Shown: positions 9,538 through 19,970 of the stretch, piece by piece
How the letters are laid out: each line of letters begins with the position of its first letter
Numbering within the stretch: the stretch's first letter is position 1
Source: Azolla caroliniana
Lineage: Eukaryota > Polypodiophyta
Assembly (NCBI GenBank): GCA_043228905.1
Contig: JBHGNT010000015.1
Span: 5,704,001-5,768,000 of the forward strand
Direction of reading: 5' to 3'
Length of the DNA stretch: 64,000 bases
Translations under genes and position numbers: made by a program
The notes under the pieces: generated by a model
Told to the model about the DNA's origin: nothing
What the model saw: only the letters and a program-made list of their open reading frames with translations
The model's database searches: none

Positions 9538-10575
9538 ATGGAAAAGTTGTTCAGCGGCATGTTTAAGCTAGCCGGCTCCAACTACTCAGTGTGGAAGTCG
9601 AAGATGAGAGTCATGCTCGTATGCAAAGACCTTTGGCTGCCGATGCAATTCGGAGATAAAAGACCAGACAAGATCAATGCCGCGACTTGGGAAGGTTTGC
9701 ATCTTAAGGCGGCCGCATATATAAGGTGATTTATAGACATGAGTCTATACAACAACTTTGGTGATGAAATAGAAGCAGGCGTCCTATGAAGAAGATCGGC
9801 GTCATGTTCGAAAACAAGAACATTGTGAACCGAGTCTCAGTATTTTGAAAAATGGTGAGGCTCTGGTATCAGGATGGTTCCAGTATGGCGGAGCACATAA
9901 ATGCCTTCCAAGGATTGATGAACGAAACCACCTCTCTAGAAGTACCTCTGGTTGAAGAGGTATTAGCATTGTTGTTGCTGGGATCCTTTCCAGACAGTTG
10001 CGAGATGCTCGTTTTCACTTTGGGCAACGCCGGGCCAGAATGGAAGCATCTATCCCTAGAGTAGGTGAAGTCGAGCTTGCTAAACAAAGAAGCTCGCCGG
10101 AAGGACCATGAGTCCAATTTCAGCCAGAAGGCCTTAGTCACTCAAGGTGACACGATTCGGGAAAGAGGCCGAAATCGAACTCCCGAGAACCGAGATAAGT
10201 TCGGGACTAGGTCAAAGTCGAGGGGGAGACCCAACTGTTTCTATTGTGGGAAGCCAGGGCACTTCCAGAAAAACTACCAACATTTTCGAAAGGAGAAAGG
10301 GGGAGTTGATGGTGTAGAGCCGAAGAAAATCCTGAACAGAGAGAACACCTCATGAATCGTTGCGAGTGAGGAGTTGTTGGTCATCAACGATCAATACGAA
10401 ATGAATCTCTTCGGAGAAGAATCGACATGAGTGGTCGATTCGGGTGCGTTATTCCACCTAAACCCTGACCGAAAGTGTTTCTCATCCTACAGAGGCGGAA
10501 ATCTCGGATCCATAAAGATGGGAAATGGAGCATGCTGAATCGTCGGCATTCGAGATGTGTGTTTGGAAACCTCAA
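9538..10575 (+). pseudogene. Tork gag and protease start, decayed
   Basis: ATG at 9538 sits in the PBS context. The readable pieces are SNYSVWKSKMRVMLVCKDLW, then after frameshifts NRVSVF, WYQDGSSMAEHINAFQGLMNE, GSFPDSCEMLVFTLGNAG, and NCFYCGKPGHFQKNY (zinc knuckle with the last Cys changed to Tyr). Then WVVDSGALFHLNPDRKCFSSY is the protease active site with DSG intact. It stops being Tork near 10575, where tRNA-array sequence begins. At least three stops or frameshifts. Confidence 0.8.
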
Positions 10576-10906
10576 GAAATCATAAAGACATGATGACGCA
10601 ATGCGTATAGGAATCCTAAACCTGAAAGTTACAACATTCTACATCTAGCATAGAATGTCCAGTACATGGAGAGCACTAAAGATTTCAATACACGAGCATT
10701 GTGTCAATCAAACCTAGAGAATTTTGATCACAACGAGGGTATGAAGGAGTTTTATAGCGAGGCAATCTAACAATGCACATATGAGTTTGTTGATGCGAAA
10801 AGTATGACCACAAGTTGCTAAACATCATAAAGACATGATGAAGTAAGTGATTCTTGTTTCATGATTTCTGTTATAGAAGATAGAAAAAATTTCACATATC
10901 ATACTT

Positions 10907-10977
10907 GCATTGGCGGTCTACTGGAAGAATAGTACCCTGCCACGGTACAGATGTAGGTTCTATTCCTGGCCAATGCA
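10907..10977 (+). tRNA. tRNA-Gly(GCC)-like copy 1
   Basis: 71 nt, the normal tRNA-Gly length. Acceptor strands GCATTGG and CCAATGC pair fully; anticodon stem GTACC/GGTAC; loop CTGCCAC gives anticodon GCC. The D-arm reads GGTCTACTGGAAGAAT and the T-arm GATGTAGGTTCTATTCCTGGC, so the B box and T stem have decayed. Probably a pseudogene, though the fold is largely kept. Confidence 0.75.
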
Positions 10978-11400
10978 ATAAGCATGAATCGTAAACCTGA
11001 AAGTTACTATATATAGCACTCAAGATTCCACATCTTGTGATGAATGTCAAGCACATGGACAACACAAAATAATTCAATACATGGGCATTGTGTGAATCAG
11101 ATGTATAGAATCTTGGCCGCAAAGAATGCCAAGCACATGGAGAGCACTAAATATTTCTATACATGGGCATTGTCGGAATCAGATGTAGATAATGTTGGCC
11201 ACAACAAGGGTAGAAAGTAGTGTTATAGTAAGCCAAACAAAAAATGGACATATGAGTTTGTCTATGCAGACTTTCCTTAAGACAACCTTAGACAAGTATC
11301 CCCACAAGTTGCTAAAAATTATAAAGACTTGATGACGTAACTGGTTCTTGTTTCATTATTTGTCTTATAGAAGTTGAAAATATTTTAACATATCATACTT

Positions 11401-11471
11401 GCATTGGTGGTGCAGTGGTAGAATAGTACCCTGGCACGGTACAAACCCGAGTTTAATTCCCGGCCAATGTA
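11401..11471 (+). tRNA. tRNA-Gly-like copy 2 with GGC anticodon
   Basis: 71 nt. Acceptor GCATTGG pairs with CCAATGT (one wobble). The anticodon stem is intact but the loop is CTGGCAC, so the triplet is GGC, an alanine-type anticodon. The B box is GAGTTTAATTCC, changed from GGTTCGATTCC. Likely a pseudogene. Confidence 0.7.
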
Positions 11472-11794
11472 ATGCGTATGAATCCTAAACCTGAAAGTTA
11501 CTATATATAGCACTCAAGATTCCACGTCTAGCTTAGAATGTCAAGAACTAAAAATTTCAATATACGGGCATTGTATAAATCGGGTCTAGAGAATGTTGGC
11601 CGCAACGAGGGTACAAAGAAAATTTATCGCAACCAATCTAACAATGAACATGTGAGTTTATTGATCCAAAAAGAATTTCCTTTAGACAAGTGTCGCCACA
11701 AGTTGCTAAACATCATAAAGAGTTGATGACGTAACTTGTTCTTGTTTTATTATTTTTCTTATAGATGAAGAAAATATTTTAACATATCATACTT

Positions 11795-11864
11795 TCATTG
11801 ATGGTCTAGTGGTACAATAGTACCCCGCTACGGTACAGACCCGGGTTGATTCCTAGGGAATGCA
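11795..11864 (+). tRNA. tRNA-Gly-like copy 3, degenerate
   Basis: Acceptor start TCATTGA has two changes. The anticodon loop CCGCTAC would give GCT, a serine-type triplet. The T loop lacks one base (GGGTTGATTCC). Clearly a pseudogene. Confidence 0.65.
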
Positions 11865-12208
11865 ATGCGTGTGAATCCTAAACCTGAAAATTACAACATA
11901 TAGCACTCAAGATTCCACGTCTAGCTTAAAATGTCAAGCACGTGGAATGCACTAGAGATTCAATACACAGACATTGTGTGAATCCGATGTAGTGAATGTC
12001 GGCCGCAACGAGGGTACGATGTAGTTTTATAGCGAGCCAATCTAGCAATGAACATGTGAGTTTGTTTACATGAAAATAATTTCCTTGAAACTACTTTACA
12101 CAAGTATATCCACAAGTTGCTAAACATCATATAGGCTTGATAACATAATTGGTTCTTGTGTCATTATTTGTCTTATGGAAGATGAAAATATTTTAACATA
12201 TCATACTT

Positions 12209-12277
12209 GCATTGGGTGTAGTGGTAGAATAGTACCCTGCCACAGTATAGGCCTGGGTTTGATTCCCAGGCAATGCA
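12209..12277 (+). tRNA. tRNA-Gly(GCC)-like copy 4
   Basis: 69 nt with two bases lost in the D arm (GCATTGGGTGTAGTGG). Anticodon loop CTGCCAC keeps GCC. T arm CCTGGGTTTGATTCCCAGG pairs fully and gives the best B box in the array. The anticodon stem has mismatches (GTACC/AGTAT). Confidence 0.7.
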
Positions 12278-12612
12278 ATGCTTATGAATTCTAAACCTGA
12301 AAGTTAGTACATATAGCACTCAAGATTCCACGTCTAGCATAGAATGTGAAGCCCATGGAGAGCAGTAAACATTTCAATACACGGGTATTGTCTCAATCAG
12401 GTCTAGAGAATGTTGGCCGCAATGAGGGTACGAAGCAGTTTTATTGCGAGCCAATCTAACAATGAACATGTGAGTTTATTGATCCAAAAAGAATTTCCTT
12501 TAGACAAGTGTCGCCACAAGCTGCTAAACATCATAAAGAGTTGATGACGTAACTTGTTCTTGTTTCATTATTTGTCTTATAGAAGATGAAAATATTTTAA
12601 CATATCATACTT

Positions 12613-12682
12613 GCATTGGTGGTCTAGTAGTAGAATGATACCCTGCCATGGTATAGACCTGGGTTGATTCCCGGGCAATGAA
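12613..12682 (+). tRNA. tRNA-Gly(GCC)-like copy 5
   Basis: GCATTGG acceptor, anticodon stem ATACC/GGTAT kept by paired changes, loop CTGCCAT with GCC. The T loop is one base short. The 3' end AATGAA has lost pairing. Likely a pseudogene. Confidence 0.65.
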
Positions 12683-12764
12683 ACGTGTATGAATCCTAAA
12701 CCTGAAAGTTACAACATATAGCACTCAAGATTCCATGTCTAGCGTAAAATGTCAAGCTCATGGA

Positions 12765-12984
12765 TGTGAAATGTTACGTGTGGAAGCTATATGAAACACA
12801 GAATACCGATAGAGAAAAAATAGGTTTAATGGAGAGCTTAAGACACAATATACACAGGAGAGACAGAGAGGGAAAAACACACAGAAAAAACTAAATTCGA
12901 ATAATGTGTAAACTTTGTACATAGGATGTGCTCAGAGAGGACTTTTATACAAGTTCATACGGATTGATAGAAGTATCGACACGT
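12765..12984 (-). mobile_element. Partial copia LTR inserted in the tRNA array
   Basis: Resembles the LTR at 57401-57870: AGGATGTGCTCAGAGAGGACTTTTATACAAG matches the TGTGCTCAGTGAGCACTTTTATACAAG block, followed by GTATCGAC. It breaks array unit 5 after GTCAAGCTCATGGA and is itself cut at 12985 by a gypsy LTR arm. Confidence 0.65.
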
Positions 12985-13578
12985 TGTCGTGCCTTTCGGC
13001 GCCGGATCGTTGTGTGAGTCAGTTGGGAACAACCGGGGTTTTGGACTAGGAGGAGAAGAATTTGAGGCTAATCTAGTTATGAATATGAATAGATTATAAG
13101 AAAGAGAGATTGAAACTTGTGAATCCCACAGGTATTTTGTATTAGATTAATCAATATTAAGATAAGAATATGAATTTGGATTGAAAGAGAAAGATATAGA
13201 AACCTCGTGAATCCCACGAGTATAGTTTATTTCGTGAATCCCACGAATATAATTTATTAATTGGTGTTTTCAAAAATATATCCAATTTCCAAATATTCCA
13301 CTTAATAAATTATATTCGTGGGATTCACGAAATAAATTATACTCGTGGGATTCATGAAGTTTCTATATTTTTCTCTTTCAATCCAAATTCATATTCTTAT
13401 CTTAATATTGATTAATCTAATACAATATACCTGTGGGATTCACAAGTTTCAATCACTCTTTCTTATAATCTATTCATATTCATAACTAGATTAGCCTCAA
13501 ATTCTTCCTCCTCTTAGTCCAAAACCCCGGCGGTTCCCACCTGACTCATGCAACGATCCGGCGCCAAAAGGCACGACA
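12985..13578. repeat. Head-to-head inverted gypsy LTR arms (palindrome)
   Basis: Left arm 12985-13260 begins TGTCGTGCCTTTCGGCGCCGG and the right arm 13312-13578 ends CCGGCGCCAAAAGGCACGACA. The arms are reverse complements over about 270 bp with small indels, around a ~50-bp spacer. Each arm ends like an LTR 3' terminus. The right arm is followed by a PBS and gag, so it is the end of a real 5' LTR. Internal repeats of GTGAATCCCACGAATAT are visible in each arm. Confidence 0.85.
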
Positions 13579-13581
13579 CAG

Positions 13582-13600
13582 TTGGCGAACCCGACGTGAA
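13582..13600 (+). other. Gypsy primer binding site, unassigned tRNA
   Basis: TTGGCGAACCCGACGTGAAG begins 3 bp after the LTR end. Near-identical TTGGTGAACCCGACGTGAA follows the LTRs at 23202, 25866 and 28911 on the minus strand. The complementary tRNA 3' end would be ...CGTCGGGTTCRCCA; I cannot assign the tRNA. Confidence 0.7.
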
Positions 13601-13616
13601 GACGGGTGGCAAAGAG

Positions 13617-14603
13617 ATGGAGAATCAACAAGAGGCGATGAAAACGATGATGATGATGTTCGAGCAGATGCCACAAGAACGAGCGATGTCGAAGATCACG
13701 GCAGCAGTAAAGCGGCTCGTACAACGAAACGGACAATTCAACGGAAAGGATGCGTCACACTATCTATGTGAATACAAGGTGGAGATGGTGCGATGTGGAA
13801 TACCAGAAGGATTGCAAGTGATATCCTTCTGTCGGGTGGCCACAAACGAGTTGCAAGAGAGCATCTACGAGATACAACAACAAAACCCAATGTGGGTATC
13901 CTTTGAGAAAGCTCTATTGGAGAAGTATGATTCCGAGAGACCGCAATGACGAGATCGGTGCGAGTTCGAGGAATGGGTGGCATCGGAGAAGACCCGCCGA
14001 AGCGTAACACAAGAATGCCTAGAGTTCGAGCATCGTTTTGCTCGTCTCTCCGAGCAGGATCAAAGATTGGTGGGGGAGGATAAAGTCCTAATGTTCGTAA
14101 GATCAATCGATCGGAAAAAAAGGATGGACATCGGGATTGAACTTGAAGATGATGACGATGCAAATGGCCTTACCGAGGATTGGGCTAAAGTCGAGAGAGT
14201 ATGCCGAAGACATTATGAGAGGAAGACGAGAATCTCGTCGGCAACAACATGGCCTATAAGGGATGATCGATTGAGGACGAATGATGTGTCCAAGACGAAG
14301 GTTGAAGTACGATACGTCAGTACCACGGGAGAGGGTATAGAACAAGGCATCCTCTTGCCTTGCGAAAGAATAATGGCTAAGGATAAGACCGATGACTTGA
14401 GAGTGGTGAACACCACTTCAAGGGTGGAAGAAGATTTCGGGATACGAGTGCCAGAAACATCGAGAGAGAAAGGAGTAAGCATAATCAATGCTTGCATGAT
14501 CGAGCGAGATAAAGAGTGCGAGGCAGATGTGATTGAGGAGGTAGCCATGAAAGATGACATCGAGTCGGAGGTGGCTATGAATGAGTCAATGGGGGATGGC
14601 TGA
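13617..14603 (+). pseudogene. Gypsy gag (element W), one in-frame stop
   Basis: ATG at 13617 (MENQQEAMKT) lies just after the PBS. The frame reads GQFNGKDASHYLCEYKVEM, VSFEKALLEKYDSERPQ, then TGA at 13947, then RDRCEFEEWVASEKTRRS, FEHRFARLSEQDQRLVGEDKVLMFV, RSIDRKKRMDIGIELEDDDDANGLTEDW and VERVCRRHYE. It is collinear with the gag of elements X and Y (FNGAEVQSFLKVYIAEM, FDGKDATKYLASYGAEM). The single stop replaces a Gly or Arg codon. Gag would form the particle that packages element RNA. No zinc knuckle is seen before the frame ends at 14603. Confidence 0.8.
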
Positions 14604-15378
14604 GGCGAGACTTTCCCAATGTGAGACCGAAGAGACCGAAGGTGGTGGAGAGAAAACGAAGGTCGAAGCCGATGCATATGACGGAGAGATAGCCGAGAAG
14701 GTGGCTATGGGTGAAACGACGGAGGACGATAATACCAATGATTCCTACCCACTAATTCTAGAGACTTTGGCGGTTGTGTCGGAGAACCAACATGAGACCG
14801 GAGAAACGGGAGATGGCGCAAGGAAGGTAAACTCGGAAACCGGTTCGGATGGAAGATGATCTGTCCGAAATTCCGATCTAAACAAAAGCCGAACCAAGTG
14901 GAAGTGGATTCGGCCGAAATCCAATCGGTCGAGCTCGACCCGAACAAAAATCGTTCTAGCCGGAAGCCGATTGATTGAGACCTATGTGGATAAAAATTAA
15001 TCCGGTCCAACCGGAAGTCAAATCGGTTGAATCCGGTGAACAAGAGGAAAAGAAAGCTAGCTGATCGATTCATAGAAACTAATCGATTGAACCCGGCCCG
15101 AAAGGGGGCCAACTCAGTCGAAAACAATCCACTGAGTCGGATTCGGCTGAATACGAATCCGATCAGAAGCCGATCCAACCGAAAGCCGATCGGACTAGAC
15201 CGATCGGGAAAAAAGTCAAAGTTGATGAAGACAAGAAAGAGGTCAGGAAAAGACACAACCACGGATGACAAGGGCCAAGCGGATTTGAAGGGTGTTACTA
15301 ACGATGAGATCTCAACAAAGAAGGAAGGCTCTAACGGGAAGAACGTAAACACTAACGCGAGATTGTATGACGAGAGAG
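14604..15378 (+). pseudogene. Gypsy W post-gag remnant
   Basis: Short overlapping frames, acidic then basic (ESANPIRSRSNRKPIGLDRSG-like), with repeated AATCGG/CCGATCGG motifs. No protease or RT motif is found. It ends where tRNA-array sequence resumes, so the element was cut or never complete here. Confidence 0.45.
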
Positions 15379-15665
15379 AACAAAGAATATGGGGTATTGT
15401 GTCAATCAGATCTAGAGAATGTTGGCCGCAATGAGGGTATGAACAAGTTTTATAGCGAGCCAATCTAACAATGAACATGTGAGTTTATTGATGTGGAAAG
15501 AGCTTCCTTTGGACAACTTTAGACAAGTGTCACCACAAGTTACTAAACATCATCAAGACTTGGTGACGTAATGTTGTGCTTGTTTGATTATTTGTCTTAT
15601 AGATGACGAAAATATTTTAACATATCATACTTGCCGTGGTGGTTTAGTGGTAGAAATGTACCTTG
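15379..15665. repeat. Continuation of tRNA-Gly array
   Basis: GGGTATTGTGTCAATCAGATCTAGAGAATGTTGG... matches the array unit and runs to a tRNA start at 15633 (CCGTGGTGGTTTAGTGGTAGAA), cut at 15665 by the Tork LTR. This shows that 12765-15378 is an insertion in the array. Confidence 0.8.
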
Positions 15666-16251
15666 TGTTGGGATTACGGTCCCTCCGGATGGGATGGTCG
15701 GATGTCCGGGAATCGGATGATGAATACCCCGGCTACGGAGCCGGATGATGAAGACCCCGATTACGGAGCCGGATGCTGAAGACCCCGGTTACGGAGCCGG
15801 ATGACGAATGTACCCGGAGAGAGATCCGGATGCGGGGACATATTTGTGAATATGTTTGCCAAGAGCCCTTGAGGCTATATTTGTAAATAGCCCGAAAGTC
15901 ATATGTGTATAAATATGACTTAGGGCAAACAGTTTAAAAGTTGTTGCTCATTTTTATGTTTGCAGCCGAGAGAGAGGGAGAGGGAGGAAGAGGTCGACAT
16001 CTCTGTGTATCACCGCCGCCTGTGGCGAAGACAGTGAGCTCAAGGTCGTTGCCTTGCAGCTTCACCATTGTACACCTCTGTTTATAGTGATAGTTGGAGT
16101 TTGAGGACTCCCGTGGTTTTTCCCATTTAGGGTTTTCCACGTAAAACATCCTGTGTACTCCTTTCTCTATTGTCCTCGTGCACTTTGTATTTCCCGTTTT
16201 CTGTGAGTTGATCCTATTCCTCGGTTTGTGACCGAGCGCTGTTTTGCAACA
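15666..16251 (+). mobile_element. Tork 2 5' LTR (586 bp)
   Basis: Starts TGTTGGGATTACGGTCC, ends TTTTGCAACA, with a TATA-like GTATAAATATG at about 15907. It carries three tandem 28-bp units (15715-15798). It disrupts the tRNA-like copy at 15633. Confidence 0.9.
15715..15798. repeat. 28-bp VNTR in Tork 2 5' LTR
   Basis: Three copies of a unit starting GGATGATGAAGACCCCGRTTA. The LTR at 19303-19970 has five copies on the opposite strand. Confidence 0.9.
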
Positions 16252-16254
16252 AAT

Positions 16255-16266
16255 TGGTATCAGAGC
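16255..16266 (+). other. Tork 2 primer binding site
   Basis: TGGTATCAGAGC, the initiator tRNA-Met complement typical of copia elements, 3 bp after the LTR. Confidence 0.9.
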
Positions 16267-16282
16267 AACGGTAACACAGAAA

Positions 16283-19200
16283 ATGGAAGGCGGCGGTAGT
16301 GGGCCTCCGGGCATGATGGTGTTGAACTCACAGAACTACGCCGACTGGAAGATAAAGATGGAAGACCTTCTCATCGTCCGAGACCTGTATGAACCGATCG
16401 ACAATGCCGAGATACCCAAGGGGGTAATAGAGGCGGAGTGGAAGCTCCTGAACCGGAAAGCCGTAGCGACGATCCGGCAATATGTCGATGTAAGCGTTCT
16501 ACAACATGTGGCGAACGACACCAACGCATATGAGATGTGGAAGAAGCTGTCGGGCCTCTACGAGAGGAAGAATGCGTTGAACCGGACCTCCCTGATGAGG
16601 AAGATAGTGAACCTCAAGTACCGGGACGGCGAGAATATGGTGGAACAAGTGAGCACGTTCATGGGATTCGTGAACCAGCTTGCGGCGATCAAGTTCCCGT
16701 TGGAGGATGCAATGCAAGCCATCATTCTGATGTGTACATTGCCGGAAAGCTGGGAGAACTTGGTGGTGACTCTCAGCACCTCCTGCACCGAAGATAACTT
16801 GTCTCTACAAACGGTAAAGACAAGCATTTTGAACGAAGAAGCGCCTCGGAGAGATAAAGAACCGGTTTCCGATCCGAAGATGCTGCTTACCGAATCGGAT
16901 CGGGGAAGACAATGGAACCGGAGTCCGCAAAGACGGGAGAAGTCGGGGACCCGGTCGCAGTCAAGAGGAAGGCCCACATGCTTCCACTGTGGGAAGCCGG
17001 GGCACTTCCGGAAGAATTGTCGGCATTACCGAAAGGACAACGGAGCCGACGACACCGACTCGAAGAAGTCACCGGAGAGAAACGGTGCATACCGGGGAGC
17101 CACGGACCGGAGAGGTCCGGATCGGCGAGGGCAAGACCGGAAAGGAACGACGGCACTCGCGGCAAGTGAAGAAGAGATAATGCTCATTACCGAAGAGAGG
17201 GAGCTGAACCTTGCCGGTGTAGAGATGACCTGGGTGGTCGATTCCGGAGCGTCATTCCAGCTGACCCCGGAGAAGAAATACTTCTCATCCTACACAGCCG
17301 GTGAGCACGGCTGTGTCCGGATGGGAAATGAAGGCACATGCCGGATTGCCGGCATAGGAGACGTGTGGCTGATGACATCAACCGGATGCAAGATGCTGCT
17401 GAAGGATGTTCGACACGTTCCGGAGGTCCGATTGAACCTGATCTCAGCCGGGAGGCTAGATGTTGAAGGCTACACGGGTAGCATCCGGAACGGTGTCATG
17501 AAGTTCAGCAAAGGGAGCCTGATAGTGGCTCGGGCCCGGAAGGTCAATACACTGTACCTGATGAATTCCCGGCTATGTCCGGAGGAGCTGAACGTGGCAG
17601 CCGACACTACCGGTGAGCTGTGGCACAAGAGACTGTGCCACATGAGTGAGAAGGGGAAGAAGAGGCTTGCCGATGACAACCTGATACCGGTAAAGCACGT
17701 ACACCTGGGGAAGTGTACCGACTGTCTGGCCGGTAAGCAAAATCGGACCTCCTTCCACTCAAGGCCACCGACGAGACGTAGCGCACCATTGGAGTTGGTA
17801 CACACTGATGTGTGTCAAGTAGAAGCGAAGTCACATGGCGGAGCTCAGTACTTCATAACATTCATAGATGACCATAGCCGGAAGCTGTGGACGGCACTGT
17901 TGAAGACAAAGGACCAAGTATTGTCCGTCTTCAAAGAACTCCACGCGAGAGTGGAAAGAGAATCCGGCAAGAAGCTGAAAGCGATACGAGCGGATAACGG
18001 AGGGGAATACCGGGGGCAGTTCCAGGAGTACTGTCGCTCGAAGGGAATCCGGCTCGAGTTTACTGTGCCGAAGACGCCGGAACTGAACGGGCTGGCCGAG
18101 AGGATGAACCGGACCATAATGGAGAGGGTCCGGAGTATACTAGCACATGCGAAATTACCCAAGGGATTTTGGGCTGAGGCAATGTCGACGGCGACGTATG
18201 TGATAAATAGATCACCCTCAGTACCTTTGGACGGAGACACGCCGCAAAAAGTGTGGACCGGTAAGGAAGTGTCCTACCGGCATTTGACGGTGTTCGGGTG
18301 TCTCGCATACGTGCATGTGGCAAAGGACCGGAGAGGAAAGTTAGATCCAAAGACGCGGCCATGCATATTCCTCGGTTACGGCGACGACGAGTTCGGCTAC
18401 CGAGTATGGGACCCAGTCGACAAGAAGATATTCAGGAGTCGAGATATCATCTTCATGGAGGACAAGACACTCGCCGACTGGGAGTCGGAGAAGAAGATGA
18501 AGAGCTCCAAGTCGACCGGTGAGGATCAACTCTACGAAGAGCAGTCCCGACCGGCAAGGGACCGGTTAGCACTCGAGGATCCGGCCGAAGACGGTGAAGA
18601 AACAGAACCGGCCGAGGAAGATGAAACTGATACTGGAACCGGCCCCGATCCCGAAATGGATTCGGATGAAGAGGAAACGGAGGAGCCGGTTACCGAAGCT
18701 CCGGAACGGAGATATCCTCTAAGAGAGAGAAGGGCCCCCCGGAGATTTCCGGAACCAGAGCACGTGCTGCTAACCGACGAGGGGGAGCCGGAGAGCTTTG
18801 AAGAAGCAAAACTTGACACCCATAGCCGCAGGTGGTTAAGTGCCATGCAGGAGGAGATGGATTCCCTGCATGAGAACCACACATATGAACTTGTGGAGTT
18901 GCCGAAAGGAAAGCGGGCACTTCGAAACAAGTGGATGTTCAAGCTGAAACCGGGAGATGTCGGAAACCCCCCGAGATACAAAGCCAGGATCTTAGTGAAG
19001 GGGTTCCAGCAGAAGAAGGGCGTCGACTTTGACGAGATATTTGCCCCGGTAGTGAAGATGACCTCCATCCGGACGGTGCTGAGCATAGTGGCAAGCGTGG
19101 ACCTCGAGGTAGAACAGATGGACGTGAAGACGGTATTCCTTCACGGTGACCTCGAAGAAGAGATCTACATGCAGCAACCGGAAGGATTCGAGAAGAAAGG

Positions 19201-19302
19201 GAAGGAGCACCTGGTATGCCAGTTGAAGAAGAGCCTTTACGGACTGAAGCAGGCTCCCCGGCAATGGTACCGGAAGTTCGACTCTTTCATGACCGACGAA
19301 GG
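16283..19302 (+). CDS. Tork/Tnt1-type copia gag-pol polyprotein, intact frame truncated in RT
   Basis: The ATG at 16283 (MEGGGSGPPGM) is chosen because it follows the PBS and starts the conserved gag (DWKIKMEDLLIVRDLY); an upstream in-frame ATG lies within the LTR/PBS. Domains by residue: gag about 1-230, zinc knuckle CFHCGKPGHFRKNC at 233-246, protease VVDSGASF at about 318, GAG_pre-integrase LWHKRLCHMSEKG at about 445, integrase with Asp (HTDVC, ~507), Asp (RADNGGEY, ~569) and Glu (GLAERMNR, ~602), and RT from about 870 (LRNKWMFKLK, MDVKTVFLHGDL, YGLKQAPRQWYRKF). Sequence order and wording match tobacco Tnt1 closely. The frame has no stops or frameshifts over about 1,006 codons, suggesting recent insertion. 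It ends at 19303, where an inverted LTR interrupts RT before YVDD and RNase H. It cannot transpose on its own as seen here. Confidence 0.92.
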
Positions 19303-19970
19303 TGTCACAATTCCGTGCTCGGCCACAACCGAGGAACTGGATCGATTCACAGAAAACGGGAAATACAACAATGCACGAAAACAATAGAGAGAAGGGTACA
19401 CTGGATGTTTTACGTGGAAAACCCTAAATGGGAAAAACCACGGGAGTGCAAGACTCCAACTATCACTATACGCGGGAATGTACAATGGCGAGCTGCAAGG
19501 CGACGACCTTGAGCTCACTGTCCTCGCCACAGGCGGCGGTATTACACAGAGGCGTCGACCTCTTCCTTCCTCTTTCTCTCTCACTCTCTCTCGGCTGCTC
19601 TCACTTCGCTCCCTCTTAGTGGAAAACAGAAAAATGAGCAACATAATAAACTGTTTGCCCTAAGTCATATTTATACACATATGACTTTCGGGCTATTTAC
19701 AAATATAGCCTCAAGGGCTCTTGGCAAACATATTCACAAATATGTCCCCGCATCCGGATCTCTCTCCGGGTACATTCGTCATCCGGCTCCGTAACCGGGG
19801 TCTTCATCATCCGGCTCCGTAGCCGGGGTCTTCATCATCCGGCTCCGTAGCCGGGGTCTTCATCATCCGGCTCCGTAACCGGGGTCTTCATCATCCGGCT
19901 CCGTAACCGCAACCGGGCTTGCCGTCATTCATCTCCGGACATCCCATCCGGAGGGACCGAAATCCCAACA
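19303..19970 (-). mobile_element. Inverted Tork LTR (668 bp) inside Tork 2 RT
   Basis: On the minus strand it starts TGTTGGGATTTCGGTCCC at 19970 and ends ATTGTGACA at 19303, matching the 5' LTR at 15666 in reverse. It holds five 28-bp units (about 19777-19916). A purine tract on its minus-strand 5' side (AAGTGAAGGGGGAGTTTG, about 19971-19988) makes it the 3' LTR of a second, minus-oriented Tork element whose body lies in the assembly gap. Confidence 0.9.

Larger units (their letters stand above)
10575..12764. repeat. Tandem array of ~400-bp units each holding a tRNA-Gly-like sequence
   Basis: Five units are recognisable. Each has a tRNA-Gly-like 70-mer, then AATCCTAAACCTGAAAGTTAC, TAGCACTCAAGATTCCAC, a GTCAAGCACATGG block, GGGCATTGTGTGAATC, GTTGGCCGCAACGAGGGTA, GCCAATCTAACAATGAACATG, CCACAAGTTGCTAAACATCAT, TGATGACGTAA and TTTTAACATATCATACTTG leading to the next tRNA. 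Spacings of the tRNA copies are 494, 394, 414 and 404 bp. The 494 unit has an extra internal duplication (about 11048-11115 and 11131-11200). Left edge is Tork protease; the right edge is interrupted by a copia LTR at 12765. No protein coding seen. Confidence 0.85.

Noticed and set aside
10598-12764. CRISPR-like array
   Set aside because: Repeat units are ~400 bp with tRNA-like cores in plant DNA; there are no short repeat/spacer pairs.
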